Source: Shewanella sp. UCD-KL21 (GTDB lineage: Bacteria; Pseudomonadota; Gammaproteobacteria; Enterobacterales; Shewanellaceae). From it: 64,000 nucleotides of DNA. The translations under genes and the position numbers were made by a program. The notes beneath the pieces are model-generated. The model saw nothing but the letters and a program-made list of their open reading frames with translations. It ran no database searches and had not been told where the DNA came from. The stretch lies in contig NZ_MPHK01000009.1 of NCBI RefSeq assembly GCF_001957135.1, positions 62,001-126,000 of the forward strand, in the 5' to 3' direction. This document shows, piece after piece, positions 1 through 9,493 of this stretch (its first letter is position 1; every line of letters begins with the position of its first letter).

Positions 1-521
1 TAAGTGAGCGCAGTGATGATGTGCCATTATTACTGCAAGAGCTTGTGAGCCGTGTCTTTAACGAAGGCCGCGGAAAAATTCGCTTTACTCAGCGGGCGAT
101 TGAATCTTTAAAAGCCCATAACTGGTCTGGTAATGTCCGCGAACTGTCAAATTTAGTCGAGCGCTTAACGATTTTATTCCCGGGTGGCTTGGTCGATGTC
201 AATGACTTACCGAGAAAATATCGTTATATCGATGTGCCAGAGTATTGTGTTGAAGTCAGTGAAGAGCAGCAAGAGCGTGATGCATTGGCATCTATTTTCA
301 ATGATGATGAACCAATCGAACTACCTGATACCCGCTTTCCTAGTGAATTACCGCCTGAAGGGGTAAACCTTAAAGATTTATTGGCAGAGCTTGAAATTGA
401 CATGATCCGTCAAGCGTTAGAGCAACAAGATAACGTGGTTGCTAGAGCCGCTGAAATGTTAGGTATACGCCGAACCACCTTGGTTGAAAAAATGCGTAAG
501 TACGGTATGGGTAAAGATTAA
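1..521 (+). CDS. flrA: Polar flagellar master regulator FlrA, C-terminal part (5' end outside window)
   Basis: The frame is open from the first bases of the window, so this is the 3' end of a longer gene. It encodes the last part of a sigma-54 AAA+ domain (WSGNVRELSNLVERL, the conserved R-finger/sensor II region) followed by a Fis-type helix-turn-helix ending in RRTTLVEKMRKYGM. In polar-flagellated gammaproteobacteria FlrA/FleQ sits at the top of the flagellar cascade and switches on flrBC and the early fli genes with sigma-54. Its position directly before flrB, flrC and fliE supports FlrA rather than another bacterial enhancer-binding protein. The N-terminal FleQ domain and the Walker motifs are not in view. 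Confidence 0.93.
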   Translation, partial: SERSDDVPLLLQELVSRVFNEGRGKIRFTQRAIESLKAHNWSGNVRELSNLVERLTILFPGGLVDVNDLPRKYRYIDVPEYCVEVSEEQQERDALASIFNDDEPIELPDTRFPSELPPEGVNLKDLLAELEIDMIRQALEQQDNVVARAAEMLGIRRTTLVEKMRKYGMGKD

Positions 522-587
522 TCAAGCGTTTACCGACAGTAACTTACTGCTGAATAACCAATAGACAAAATGAGTAAAAAACGAATA

Positions 588-614
588 AAAAGCATGCCTT
601 AGGGCATGCTTTTG
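588..614 (+). terminator. Rho-independent terminator after flrA
   Basis: An 11-bp perfect stem (AAAAGCATGCC / GGCATGCTTTT) with loop TTAG is followed by GCTTTTG. It lies between the flrA stop and the flrB promoter, so flrBC depends on its own promoter. Confidence 0.85.
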
Positions 615-640
615 CTTTTGCGCCGTTAAAAACTTTAAAC

Positions 641-656
641 TGGCATACCAAATGCA
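641..656 (+). promoter_or_regulatory. Sigma-54 promoter of flrBC
   Basis: TGGCATACCAAATGCA has GG at 642-643 and GC at 654-655, the 12-base spacing required for sigma-54; only the first T of the TTGC element is replaced by A. Transcription would begin near 667, 27 bases before the ATG at 694. In Vibrio the flrBC operon is FlrA- and sigma-54-dependent, which fits. Confidence 0.75.
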
Positions 657-693
657 TTGGCTAGTACAAAGTTATTATTTTGACGGAGTGACC

Positions 694-1869
694 ATGTATT
701 CAGCGCAATCACTAGTAGAACAGCCGCAGTATTGTGACAGCTACAAACTAGCCGAGCCTGCAGCAATTGTCAGCGAGGCGCCAGCAGCGCCAATTACACT
801 GCGTCAATCGGTGAACCTCGATCTGCAAGCTGAAACATCACGTCCGCAAAAGGCAGCTAATATGTCTAATCAAATGGCGCATATTCTTCAAGCTATGCCT
901 TCAGGTGTAGTGATTATCAATGGTGACGGTATTGTGACCTTGGCTAACCCTGTCGCAACTGACTTATTAGGTCGGCCGCTGCAAGGGGCTAAGTGGTTTG
1001 ACATTATTAACCGTTCTTTTTCGCCCCAAGATGATGATGGTTTTGAAGTATCACTAAAAGATGGCCGCCGAGTAAAGCTGGCGATTACTCCACTGTCGCC
1101 AGAGCCTGGGCAGTTAATTGTATTAACCGACTTAACTGAAACCCGCTTATTACAGAAAAACCTATCTCATTTACAGCGCTTATCAGCACTGGGCAAAATG
1201 GTGGCAACCTTGGCGCATCAGGTCAGAACGCCGTTATCGGCCGCGATGTTATATGCATCAAACCTTGCCAGCCCTAAATTAAATGATGCGGCTAAAAAGC
1301 GTTTTCAAGGCAAGCTGGTCGATAGACTTAATGAGCTAGAGCGTCAAGTTAATGACATGCTGCTGATGGCAAGAAACAAACAAGATGGCGCCGCAGAGGC
1401 GACATCGACTGCCGATATTATTGAGCCTGTGCTGGCAAATTGTGAGCCCATTGTTGAAAACAAGCAGTGTAAATTACACTTTGTTGATCAAACCGATAAA
1501 CACATTATTGCAAACGCCAATGCCTTAAGCTCGGCGATTAATAATCTGGTGATGAACAGTCTAGAGGCCAATGCCACTGAAATTCAGATTGTGACTGGTG
1601 AAGATGAACACGGCATTAATATCGATGTGATTGATAACGGTAAGGGTTTATCAAAAGAGATGCAGCAACAAATATTGGAGCCTTTTTTTACCACTAAAAG
1701 CCAAGGGACAGGCCTAGGGTTAGCGGTAGTGCAAACCGTGGTGAGAAATCATGGCGGCAGATTACAGGTGACATCGCAGCCCCACAAAGGCAGCTTAATT
1801 CGACTATCATTTCCTATAGCTAAAGACACGCAACAAGCCAATAAAACAGTGGAGGGATCCCATGAGTGA
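694..1869 (+). CDS. flrB: Flagellar sensor histidine kinase FlrB
   Basis: A 391-residue soluble kinase with a PAS-like N-terminal region, a dimerisation/H-box segment (TLAHQVRTPLSAAM, phospho-acceptor about His175) and an HATPase_c domain (N box near NNLVMNSLEANAT, G boxes DNGKGLS and GTGLGLAVV). It lacks membrane segments, as FlrB/FleS kinases do. It phosphorylates FlrC to start the middle class of flagellar genes. The frame is open back to an ATG at 652, but that codon overlaps the -12 element of the sigma-54 promoter; the ATG at 694 has GGAG eight bases upstream and is preferred. It overlaps flrC by eight bases (ATGAGTGA), indicating coupled translation. Confidence 0.93.
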   Translation: MYSAQSLVEQPQYCDSYKLAEPAAIVSEAPAAPITLRQSVNLDLQAETSRPQKAANMSNQMAHILQAMPSGVVIINGDGIVTLANPVATDLLGRPLQGAKWFDIINRSFSPQDDDGFEVSLKDGRRVKLAITPLSPEPGQLIVLTDLTETRLLQKNLSHLQRLSALGKMVATLAHQVRTPLSAAMLYASNLASPKLNDAAKKRFQGKLVDRLNELERQVNDMLLMARNKQDGAAEATSTADIIEPVLANCEPIVENKQCKLHFVDQTDKHIIANANALSSAINNLVMNSLEANATEIQIVTGEDEHGINIDVIDNGKGLSKEMQQQILEPFFTTKSQGTGLGLAVVQTVVRNHGGRLQVTSQPHKGSLIRLSFPIAKDTQQANKTVEGSHE

Positions 1870-3205
1870 AGCTAAGTTACTGTTAGTTGAAGATGATGCC
1901 GCGCTGCGTGAAGCCTTACTCGATACCCTAATGCTAGCTCAGTATGACTGCGTTGATGTGGGCTCTGCAGAAGAGGCCATTATTGCCATGAAAACAACAA
2001 GCTTTGATATGGTTATCAGTGATGTGCAAATGGAAGGCATTGGCGGCTTAGGGCTATTAAACTATTTACAGCAAAACCACAGTAAAGTACCGATTTTATT
2101 AATGACCGCTTTTGCCACTATTGACAGTGCGGTGAGCGCCATAAAACTTGGCGCGGCGGATTATCTGGCGAAACCTTTTGCGCCTGAAGTGTTGTTAAAT
2201 CAGGTGTCTCGTTATTTGCCCCTGAAGCAAAATTTAGGTCAACCTGTAGTCGCCGATGACAAAAGCTTGGCGCTACTTAATATTGCCCAGCGGGTAGCAA
2301 GCTCTGATGCCTCTGTGATGATCATGGGGCCAAGTGGCTCAGGTAAAGAGGTACTGGCGCGTTATATTCATCAAAACAGCCCTCGCGCTGAAAAACCTTT
2401 TATCGCCATTAATTGCGCTGCAATTCCTGAAAATATGCTTGAAGCCACCTTATTTGGTTATGAAAAAGGCGCGTTTACAGGCGCTTATCAGGCATGTCCG
2501 GGCAAATTTGAACAGGCTCAAGGCGGCACCATTCTGCTTGATGAAATTTCTGAGATGGAGCTAGGGCTGCAAGCTAAATTATTGCGAGTGCTGCAAGAGC
2601 GCGAAGTGGAGCGTTTAGGTGGCCGCAAAACCATATCCCTTGATGTAAGAGTGCTGGCGACCTCAAACCGTGATTTAAAGTCCATGGCAACATCGGGCGC
2701 ATTTAGAGAAGATTTATATTACCGCATTAATGTATTTCCATTAACCTGGCCTGCATTAAACCAACGACCAGCTGATATTTTACCCTTAGCAAGGCACTTG
2801 CTGGTTAAGCATGCCAAGGCATTTAATGTGTCGCCAGTGCCGCAATTAGACGACATGGCTTGTCGGCGTTTATTGGCCTATCGCTGGCCGGGTAATGTCC
2901 GAGAACTGGATAATGTCATTCAGCGCACCTTGATACTGAATAATGGTGAGGCGATAACTGGCGCGGATATTATTCTTGAAGCTGAAGATGTTACCTTGAG
3001 CCCCAATGAGCAACCCGTGGCCGCTGCTGAAACGGATGGGCTTGGGGGCGAACTGCAGGCTCAAGAGCATGTGATTATTTTGGAAACCTTAAATCTTTGT
3101 AATGGTAGCCGTAAAGAGGTAGCAGAGAAGCTGGGCATTAGCGCCAGAACATTGCGCTATAAAATGGCTAAAATGCGTGACTTGGGGATTCAAGTCCCCG
3201 CGTAA
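1862..3205 (+). CDS. flrC: Flagellar sigma-54 response regulator FlrC
   Basis: 447 residues in the NtrC layout. Receiver domain: acidic pair Asp11/Asp12, phosphorylated Asp54, and KPF near 105. AAA+ domain: Walker A GPSGSGKE at 156-163, the sigma-54-contacting GAFTGA loop, Walker B GTILLDE, and WPGNVREL. A Fis-like helix-turn-helix at the C-terminus includes RKEVAEKLGISARTLRYK. FlrC accepts phosphate from FlrB and activates class III promoters for basal body, hook and major flagellin genes. The sigma-54 promoters before fliE, fliK and flhA are candidate targets of FlrC or FlrA. Translation is coupled to flrB. Confidence 0.95.
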   Translation: MSEAKLLLVEDDAALREALLDTLMLAQYDCVDVGSAEEAIIAMKTTSFDMVISDVQMEGIGGLGLLNYLQQNHSKVPILLMTAFATIDSAVSAIKLGAADYLAKPFAPEVLLNQVSRYLPLKQNLGQPVVADDKSLALLNIAQRVASSDASVMIMGPSGSGKEVLARYIHQNSPRAEKPFIAINCAAIPENMLEATLFGYEKGAFTGAYQACPGKFEQAQGGTILLDEISEMELGLQAKLLRVLQEREVERLGGRKTISLDVRVLATSNRDLKSMATSGAFREDLYYRINVFPLTWPALNQRPADILPLARHLLVKHAKAFNVSPVPQLDDMACRRLLAYRWPGNVRELDNVIQRTLILNNGEAITGADIILEAEDVTLSPNEQPVAAAETDGLGGELQAQEHVIILETLNLCNGSRKEVAEKLGISARTLRYKMAKMRDLGIQVPA

Positions 3206-3262
3206 ATATCGACCCTTAGTTCAACTGTATAGTTAACGCTAAATTCTAAAATATTACCTTAG

Positions 3263-3302
3263 CCGCTTTGATGATATTAAAGCGGTTCTGTTTTGTGTGT
3301 TT
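3263..3302 (+). terminator. Probable terminator after flrC
   Basis: A seven-base stem (CCGCTTT at 3263-3269, AAAGCGG at 3279-3285) with a nine-base loop is followed by a T-rich run (TTCTGTTTTGTGTGTTTTT). It separates flrBC from the fliE promoter. Confidence 0.65.
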
Positions 3303-3362
3303 TTCAGCCATTCAAGTTGTTTTTAAATTCTTTTCATGGGCTTAAGTGAATTTAAGCTATTG

Positions 3363-3379
3363 TTGGCATCCTACTTGCT
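3363..3379 (+). promoter_or_regulatory. Sigma-54 promoter of the fliE operon
   Basis: TTGGCATCCTACTTGCT has GG at 3365-3366 and GC at 3377-3378, exact -24/-12 spacing and a full TTGC element. Expected start of transcription is near 3390, with a 44-base leader to fliE. Confidence 0.85.
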
Positions 3380-3433
3380 AAATCTATTGTAACTGTTTTT
3401 AAGTCGTCAAATATCCGACGAATGGAGTTTACA

Positions 3434-3775
3434 ATGCAGATTAGTTCAAATCCTTTTTTACAAGAAATGCAATCCTTACGGGGTGAAATTTCGCCTAATC
3501 TTGGTTCACCTATTCAAGCGGATATGATTCAAAAAGTCGGTAACACTTCAGGTGCTGACTTTGGCCAATTGTTATCTCAAGCGGTTGGTGGCGTGGCTGA
3601 TTTACAATCAAACTCAGCTAATTTAGCCACCCGATTAGAGATGGGCGATAGCACTGTGACCTTATCTGATACCGTAATTGCCCGTGAAAAAGCCGGGGTT
3701 GCATTTGAAGCAACGGTGCAAGTGAGAAACAAGCTGGTAGAAGCTTATAAAGAAATTATGAGCATGCCTGTTTAG
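3434..3775 (+). CDS. fliE: Flagellar MS-ring/rod junction protein FliE
   Basis: A 113-residue protein with the FliE family C-terminal region (SDTVIAREKAGVAFEATVQV, then RNKLVEAYKEIMSMPV). FliE is an exported rod protein that joins the MS ring (FliF) to the proximal rod. The ATG at 3434 is preceded by GGAG ten bases upstream and is preferred over the in-frame ATG at 3422, which itself forms part of that ribosome-binding site. It is the first gene after a strong sigma-54 promoter and leads fliF-fliJ. Confidence 0.94.
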   Translation: MQISSNPFLQEMQSLRGEISPNLGSPIQADMIQKVGNTSGADFGQLLSQAVGGVADLQSNSANLATRLEMGDSTVTLSDTVIAREKAGVAFEATVQVRNKLVEAYKEIMSMPV

Positions 3776-3829
3776 GCTTTTATTATTGATTTTGTTATTG
3801 ATGTTGTTGTATTTAAATAGGTAAATATT

Positions 3830-5524
3830 GTGAGCACAGATCTAGTATTAGATTCAGATAGAGTGGATAGCAAAGGGATTCAGCAGGAAAATAAACCTGG
3901 CTTGAAGAGCTCGTTTGGTAGTGCTGACTTTATGCGCCAAATCACCATGATATTGGCTTTGGCGGTATGTCTGGTACTGGCGGTATTTATGATTATTTGG
4001 GCGCAAGAGCCTGAATACCGACCTTTAGGGCAAATGGAAACCGCTGAAATGATCCAAGTATTGGACGTTTTAGATAAGAATAAAATTGCTTATAAAATCT
4101 CTGGTGATGTTGTCAGTATTCCTGAAAACAAATATCAAAATGTCAAACTGCTGCTGGGCCGTGCAGGCGTTGAAGCCAGTAGCCAACCAACGGATTATTT
4201 GAGCCAAGACAGCGGTTTTGGTGTTAGTCAGCGCATGGAGCAAGCGCGCCTAAAACAAAGCCAAGAAGTTAATTTAGCTAGAGTGATAGAAGAGCTTAAA
4301 AGCATTAGCCGCGCCAAAGTGATTTTAGCTATTCCGAAAGAAAACGTCTTTGCCCGAAATAAATCTAAGCCGAGCGCGACCGTGGTTGTTAGTGTGCGTC
4401 GTGGCAGTCTTGGCCAAGAAGAGATTGACTCTATTGTTGATATTGTTGCTTCAGCAGTACAAGGCTTAGAGCCAAGTCGCGTGACCGTGACCGATTCAAA
4501 TGGCCGCTTACTGAATTCAGGCAGTCAAGATGGCGCCTCATCACGAGCGCGCCGCGAACTTGAATTAGTGCAGCATCAAGAGGCTGAGTATCGCAACAAA
4601 ATTGACTCGATTTTAATGCCGATTTTAGGCCCTGAAAACTTCACCGCTCAAGTTGATGTCAACATGGACTTTACTGCGGTTGAGCAAACCGCCAAACGTT
4701 TTTCGCCTGATTTACCGGCTGTGCGCAGTGAAATGACCATAGAGCGCAATTCAAGCGGCCAATCAATGGGCGGTATTCCTGGGGCGTTAACTAATCAGCC
4801 ACCTATGGATTCAGATATTCCTCAAGTAGCCGGCACTGAACAAACCACTGCAGTTAATGGCAATAGCCATAGAGAAGCAACCCGCAATTTTGAGCTTGAT
4901 ACCACCATCAGTCATACCCGCCAGCAAGTGGGCGTGGTGCGCAGAGTGAGCGTGTCTGTGGCCATTGATTATAAACCGGGACCTGCTGATGAAGCTGGCA
5001 TAGTGAGCCGCATTCCGCGCACCGAGCAAGAGCTAACCAATATTCGCCGCTTACTTGAAGGGGCGATGGGCTTTACCAGTCAACGTGGTGATAGCTTAGA
5101 AGTGGTGACAGTACCGTTTATGAACCAACTGATTGAAGAACTGCCCGCCGCTGAAATGTGGGAGCAGCCTTGGTTTTGGCGCGCGGTGAGATTGGTGTTA
5201 GGGGCGTTTTTAGTCTTAGTGCTGATTTTGTTTGTGATTAGACCTATGTTAAATCGTTTGTTTAATAACGACGAAGTCGAGATGCCCGAAGAGCCGCGCT
5301 TAGGTCATGAATTAGCTGAGATTGAAGATCAATATGCCGCCGATACCTTGGGTATGCTCAATAGCCAGCAAGCAGATTATAGTTATGCCGATGATGGCTC
5401 GATTCAAATACCAAACCTGCATAAAGATGATGATATGATTAAGTCGATTAGGGCATTAGTGGCTAATGAACCTGAACTTTCTACCCAAGTAATTAAGAGT
5501 TGGTTACAAGAAGATGGCAAATAA
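3830..5524 (+). CDS. fliF: Flagellar MS-ring protein FliF
   Basis: 564 residues starting at GTG. A transmembrane segment lies near residues 35-57, followed by the periplasmic YscJ/FliF ring-building domains, and a second transmembrane helix near 450-470 before a cytoplasmic tail. The tail carries the FliG-binding stretch (IKSIRALVANEPELSTQVI). FliF forms the MS ring, the platform on which the export gate and C ring assemble. The end overlaps fliG by 11 bases. Confidence 0.96.
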   Translation: MSTDLVLDSDRVDSKGIQQENKPGLKSSFGSADFMRQITMILALAVCLVLAVFMIIWAQEPEYRPLGQMETAEMIQVLDVLDKNKIAYKISGDVVSIPENKYQNVKLLLGRAGVEASSQPTDYLSQDSGFGVSQRMEQARLKQSQEVNLARVIEELKSISRAKVILAIPKENVFARNKSKPSATVVVSVRRGSLGQEEIDSIVDIVASAVQGLEPSRVTVTDSNGRLLNSGSQDGASSRARRELELVQHQEAEYRNKIDSILMPILGPENFTAQVDVNMDFTAVEQTAKRFSPDLPAVRSEMTIERNSSGQSMGGIPGALTNQPPMDSDIPQVAGTEQTTAVNGNSHREATRNFELDTTISHTRQQVGVVRRVSVSVAIDYKPGPADEAGIVSRIPRTEQELTNIRRLLEGAMGFTSQRGDSLEVVTVPFMNQLIEELPAAEMWEQPWFWRAVRLVLGAFLVLVLILFVIRPMLNRLFNNDEVEMPEEPRLGHELAEIEDQYAADTLGMLNSQQADYSYADDGSIQIPNLHKDDDMIKSIRALVANEPELSTQVIKSWLQEDGK

Positions 5525-6557
5525 CCCTATTGCAGCCCCAGAGGCTCAACAAACTAATCTTGAAGAGCTGAGTGGCATTGAAAAAACCGCGATATTATTA
5601 CTGAGTTTAAGTGAGGCTGATGCGGCCTCAATCTTAAAGCACTTAGAGCCAAAACAAGTTCAAAAAGTGGGTATGGCCATGGCCGCCATGCAAGATTTTG
5701 GACAAGAAAAAGTCATTGGGGTACATAAGCTGTTTTTGGAAGAAATTCAGAAGTTTTCTTCTATTGGTTTTAACAGTGAAGAGTTTGTCCGCAAAGCATT
5801 AACAGCAGCCCTAGGTGAAGACAAAGCTGGTAATTTGATTGAACAAATTATCATGGGCAGTGGCGCTAAAGGCTTAGATTCATTGAAATGGATGGATGCC
5901 CGCCAAGTGGCAACCATTATTCAAAACGAGCATCCACAAATCCAAACTATTGTTTTATCTTATTTAGAGCCTGATCAAGCGGCTGAAATCTTCAGTCAGT
6001 TCCCTGAAAATACCCGTTTAGATTTGATGATGCGCATTGCTAACTTAGAAGAAGTGCAGCCGGCGGCATTACAAGAATTAAACGACATCATGGAAAAACA
6101 ATTTGCCGGACAAGGCGGCGCGCAAGCGGCGAAAATGGGCGGCTTGAAAGCGGCGGCCAATATCATGAACTTCCTCGATACAGGAGTTGAAGGCCAGATC
6201 ATGGAAACCATGCGCGAATCTGATGAAGAAATGGCGCAGCAAATTCAAGATCTGATGTTTGTGTTTGAAAACTTAATTGATGTGGATGATCGCGGTATTC
6301 AAGCCTTGCTGCGTGAAGTTCAACAAGATGTGTTAATGAAAGCATTAAAAGGTGCTGATGATCAGTTATCTGACAAAATTATTGGTAATATGTCCAAGCG
6401 AGCAGGTGAGCTATTACGTGATGATCTTGAAGCCATGGGGCCGATAAGGATCAGTGAAGTGGAAATGGCTCAAAAAGAGATCCTTGCGATTGCGCGTCGA
6501 TTAAGTGACAGCGGCGAAATTATGCTCGGTGGCGGCGGTGGTGATGAGTTCCTATAG
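5514..6557 (+). CDS. fliG: Flagellar motor switch protein FliG
   Basis: 347 residues, the usual FliG length. The N-terminal part binds FliF, the middle part contains the FliM-binding EHPQ motif (NEHPQIQTIVLSYLEPDQAA), and the C-terminal domain has the charged torque helix (LMKALKGADDQLSDKIIGNM, including K, D, D and R positions that face the stator). In a sodium-driven motor this domain meets PomA, encoded here at 53135. The tail ends in a glycine run before DEFL, common in polar-flagellum FliG. It overlaps fliF. Confidence 0.96.
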   Translation: MANNPIAAPEAQQTNLEELSGIEKTAILLLSLSEADAASILKHLEPKQVQKVGMAMAAMQDFGQEKVIGVHKLFLEEIQKFSSIGFNSEEFVRKALTAALGEDKAGNLIEQIIMGSGAKGLDSLKWMDARQVATIIQNEHPQIQTIVLSYLEPDQAAEIFSQFPENTRLDLMMRIANLEEVQPAALQELNDIMEKQFAGQGGAQAAKMGGLKAAANIMNFLDTGVEGQIMETMRESDEEMAQQIQDLMFVFENLIDVDDRGIQALLREVQQDVLMKALKGADDQLSDKIIGNMSKRAGELLRDDLEAMGPIRISEVEMAQKEILAIARRLSDSGEIMLGGGGGDEFL

Positions 6558-6601
6558 CCCGATCTAAGCCGATTTTATAACGAGGTACAACCAGACCAAT
6601 C

Positions 6602-7594
6602 ATGACTGAAGCTAATAAGAATAATAACCTAACAGAAGTGGATGAAGATTTTAGCCATTGGCAATTACCCGATGTTTCCCAGCCAAAAACCGACAATGGC
6701 TCAAATTTATTTGGCCAACTAGGTCGGCAAAATTCTCAGCCTGTTGCTGAAGACAAGCCCCTTTTACCGCCTACCATGGCTGAAATAGAGCAAATTCGAG
6801 TTGAAGCTGAACAAGAAGGTTTTGAGCAAGGTCAGCTTGACGGTCTAGCGAAAGGCACGGAGCAAGGTCGGCTTGAAGGTTTAGAGCAAGGTCACGCTGA
6901 AGGTTTTTCTCAGGGTGAGCAACAAGGTTATGAAGTGGGTTTAGCAAAAGCCAATGAGATGCTTGAGCGTTTATCAGGCTTAGTTGAGCAGTTTGAACAG
7001 CCATTATTAGTACTCGATGCTGAAATCGAAGCCGAGCTATTACAGTTATCCATTAATCTAGCGAAATCTATTGTCAGCAACGAATTACAAACTCATCCTG
7101 AACATATTTTATCTGTGCTGCGTCAAGGGGTTGACTCGTTACCAATTAAAAAACAACAAGTAACCCTGAGGTTTAATCCTGCTGATGCTGAGCTAGTTAA
7201 TCAATTATACTCTGAAGCGCAATTAGCTAAGAATCGTTGGGAAATCGAAGCCGATCCATCCCTTAATAACGGTGACTGCGTGATTCATAGCGAGCGCTCC
7301 AGTGTCGATTTACGAGTTGAAGCACGTATGACTCAAGCGCTCAGCGGCTTGCAACAACAAGTGGCAGGTATTCAAGCCAATGTGCAAGCGATCAAGTCAG
7401 ACTCTAGCCGCTATACCACTAGCATTGTTGATGAAGCTTCCGAGTGTAGCCTTACCGTGGTGGGAGCAGAGCAGGAGCAATCGACGGCTGGCAATGTGTC
7501 AGCCGGCAATGTCTCTGCTGCGCCAAATGAAGAGAGCTTACACCTTGTTGATGAGGTAGATGATGCTAAATCGCCAACATCAATTGCTGAATAA
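6602..7594 (+). CDS. fliH: Flagellar export ATPase regulator FliH
   Basis: 330 residues. Residues about 75-120 are glycine-spaced GxxxG-type helical repeats ([28 protein letters not shown]), the hallmark of FliH. The C-terminal half is the V-ATPase E-like domain that binds FliI, and the last 80 residues form a low-complexity tail. FliH links the FliI ATPase to the C ring and restrains its hydrolysis. Overlap of 35 bases with fliI shows that the end of the tail and the start of FliI share DNA in two frames. Confidence 0.94.
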   Translation: MTEANKNNNLTEVDEDFSHWQLPDVSQPKTDNGSNLFGQLGRQNSQPVAEDKPLLPPTMAEIEQIRVEAEQEGFEQGQLDGLAKGTEQGRLEGLEQGHAEGFSQGEQQGYEVGLAKANEMLERLSGLVEQFEQPLLVLDAEIEAELLQLSINLAKSIVSNELQTHPEHILSVLRQGVDSLPIKKQQVTLRFNPADAELVNQLYSEAQLAKNRWEIEADPSLNNGDCVIHSERSSVDLRVEARMTQALSGLQQQVAGIQANVQAIKSDSSRYTTSIVDEASECSLTVVGAEQEQSTAGNVSAGNVSAAPNEESLHLVDEVDDAKSPTSIAE

Positions 7595-8900
7595 ATTTAA
7601 ACTTCATAGTAATAAAGTCACTCCCATTAGACCTGTGGCCAGTGGTCAGCTGGTTAGGGTTGTTGGTTTAACTCTCGAAGCGACCGGCTGTAGAGCCCCT
7701 GTTGGCAGTTTATGCTCTATCGAAACCATGGCGGGTGAGTTAGTGGCTGAAGTGGTGGGTTTTGATGATGAGCTGCTTTACCTTATGCCGGTTGATGAAT
7801 TAAGAGGGGTGCTACCTGGAGCAAGAGTGCAGCCTTTAGGTGAGCAGTCAGGTTTAAATGTTGGCTTAAGTTTATTAGGCCGGGTTTTAGACGGCAGCGG
7901 TTTACCCCTTGATGGCCTTGGGCCGTTAAATACTGAGCAACATGCCTCGCGTCATGCGCCGCCCATTAACCCTTTGTCACGCCGCGCGATTACCGAACCA
8001 TTAGATGTCGGTGTTAGAGCCATTAATGCCATGTTGACCGTAGGTAAAGGCCAGCGAATGGGTTTGTTTGCCGGCTCTGGTGTGGGTAAAAGTGTGCTGT
8101 TAGGCATGATGACGCGCGGCACCACCGCTGACATTATTGTGGTGGGGCTAGTGGGTGAACGTGGCCGTGAAGTAAAAGAGTTTATTGAAGAGATTTTAGG
8201 CCCAGAAGGCCGAGCCAGATCTGTGGTGGTCGCAGCCCCTGCTGATACTTCACCATTGATGCGTTTGCGGGCCTGTGAAACCTCAACACGTATTGCTGAG
8301 TATTTTAGAGACCTGGGTTATAACGTATTGTTATTGATGGACAGCTTAACCCGTTACGCCCAAGCTCAGCGTGAAGTCGCCTTGGCTGTAGGTGAGCCTC
8401 CGGCGACCAAAGGTTATCCGCCATCGGTGTTTGCTAAATTACCCCGCTTGGTTGAAAGGGCTGGTAACGGCGCTCCGGGTCAAGGTTCGATTACCGCATT
8501 TTATACCGTGCTTACTGAAGGTGACGATCAACAAGATCCCATTGCCGATGCGTCACGGGCGATTTTAGATGGCCATATTGTGTTATCACGAACGCTGGCT
8601 GATTCTGGCCATTACCCCGCCATTGATATTGAGCAGTCTATTAGCCGCGTCGCACCTATGGTGATTAGCCCTGAACATTTAGAGTCCATGCGTTTGGTTA
8701 AACAGATGTATTCGCTTTATCAGCAAAACAGAGACTTAATTTCAATTGGGGCTTATTCGCAAGGTAGCGATCCGCGCATTGATAATGCTATTCGGTTACA
8801 ACCAGCGATGAATGCGTTTTTACGCCAAGGATTTAAAGATGTTATATCCTTTGATAACAGTCAAACCATGGTCGGGCAGATTGCTGCTCAGTGTAAATAA
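7560..8900 (+). CDS. fliI: Flagellum-specific export ATPase FliI
   Basis: 446 residues, related to F1 beta subunits. Walker A is AGSGVGKS at 171-178; Walker B ([15 protein letters not shown]) and the [14 protein letters not shown] segment typical of type III ATPases follow. The enzyme hydrolyses ATP at the base of the export gate to unfold and deliver rod, hook and filament subunits. The start is one of two adjacent ATGs with GAGG seven to ten bases upstream, inside the end of fliH. The stop codon overlaps the fliJ start (TAATG). Confidence 0.96.
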   Translation: MMLNRQHQLLNKFKLHSNKVTPIRPVASGQLVRVVGLTLEATGCRAPVGSLCSIETMAGELVAEVVGFDDELLYLMPVDELRGVLPGARVQPLGEQSGLNVGLSLLGRVLDGSGLPLDGLGPLNTEQHASRHAPPINPLSRRAITEPLDVGVRAINAMLTVGKGQRMGLFAGSGVGKSVLLGMMTRGTTADIIVVGLVGERGREVKEFIEEILGPEGRARSVVVAAPADTSPLMRLRACETSTRIAEYFRDLGYNVLLLMDSLTRYAQAQREVALAVGEPPATKGYPPSVFAKLPRLVERAGNGAPGQGSITAFYTVLTEGDDQQDPIADASRAILDGHIVLSRTLADSGHYPAIDIEQSISRVAPMVISPEHLESMRLVKQMYSLYQQNRDLISIGAYSQGSDPRIDNAIRLQPAMNAFLRQGFKDVISFDNSQTMVGQIAAQCK

Positions 8901-9346
8901 TGCGCCGCGCTGATCCATTAATCACAGTGCTTAAACTCAATAAAGAAGCAGAAGAGCAAGCTGCGTTGCAGCTCAAGTCGGCTCAATTAGAGCAACAACG
9001 ATTTGAGGGGCAATTAGAGGCGCTAAATAATTATCGCCTCGAGTACATGAAGCAAATGGGTGAGAATCAAGGCAAGACCTTAAGTGCCAGTGAATATCAC
9101 TCTTTTCATGAATTTATTAAGCAAGTTGATCAAGCCTTAGTGCAGCAAGTTAATACCGTTAGAGAAGCACAAAATCAGACCCAACATCGACAAGTTCATT
9201 GGCAACAAAAGCAGCAAAAGCGTAAAGCGGTTGAATTGTTGTTAGCTAAAAATGCCCAAAAAGCCCAGCAAATAGCCAATAAACAAGAGCAAAAAGCCTC
9301 AGATGAATTTGCGATGCAGCAGTTTATTCGTAAAACCCCGCGTTAA
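8900..9346 (+). CDS. fliJ: Flagellar export chaperone FliJ
   Basis: 148 residues, almost entirely charged and glutamine-rich coiled coil, matching FliJ in size, composition and position after fliI. FliJ resembles the gamma stalk of F1 and connects the FliI hexamer with FlhA. Translation is coupled to fliI through TAATG. Sequence identity in this family is low, so assignment rests on position and coiled-coil character together. Confidence 0.9.
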   Translation: MRRADPLITVLKLNKEAEEQAALQLKSAQLEQQRFEGQLEALNNYRLEYMKQMGENQGKTLSASEYHSFHEFIKQVDQALVQQVNTVREAQNQTQHRQVHWQQKQQKRKAVELLLAKNAQKAQQIANKQEQKASDEFAMQQFIRKTPR

Positions 9347-9383
9347 ATACCCTTATCCGTTTTTAGCCTAATTAATTTTTATT

Positions 9384-9400
9384 CTGGCACTCTAATTGCT
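9384..9400 (+). promoter_or_regulatory. Sigma-54 promoter of fliK
   Basis: CTGGCACTCTAATTGCT carries the full consensus TGGCAC and TTGC, with GG at 9386-9387 and GC at 9398-9399. It is the best sigma-54 match in the window. Expected start is near 9411, leaving a leader of about 83 bases before the ATG at 9494. It splits fliE-fliJ from fliK and the genes that follow. Confidence 0.85.
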
Positions 9401-9493
9401 TGGTTGGTTATTAATAATAAAAGCGTCAGCAATGTGACTTTCATAATTTTATAGCGCCAATAGGTTTTCGGTGTGATTAACTCGGAGTTTGTT

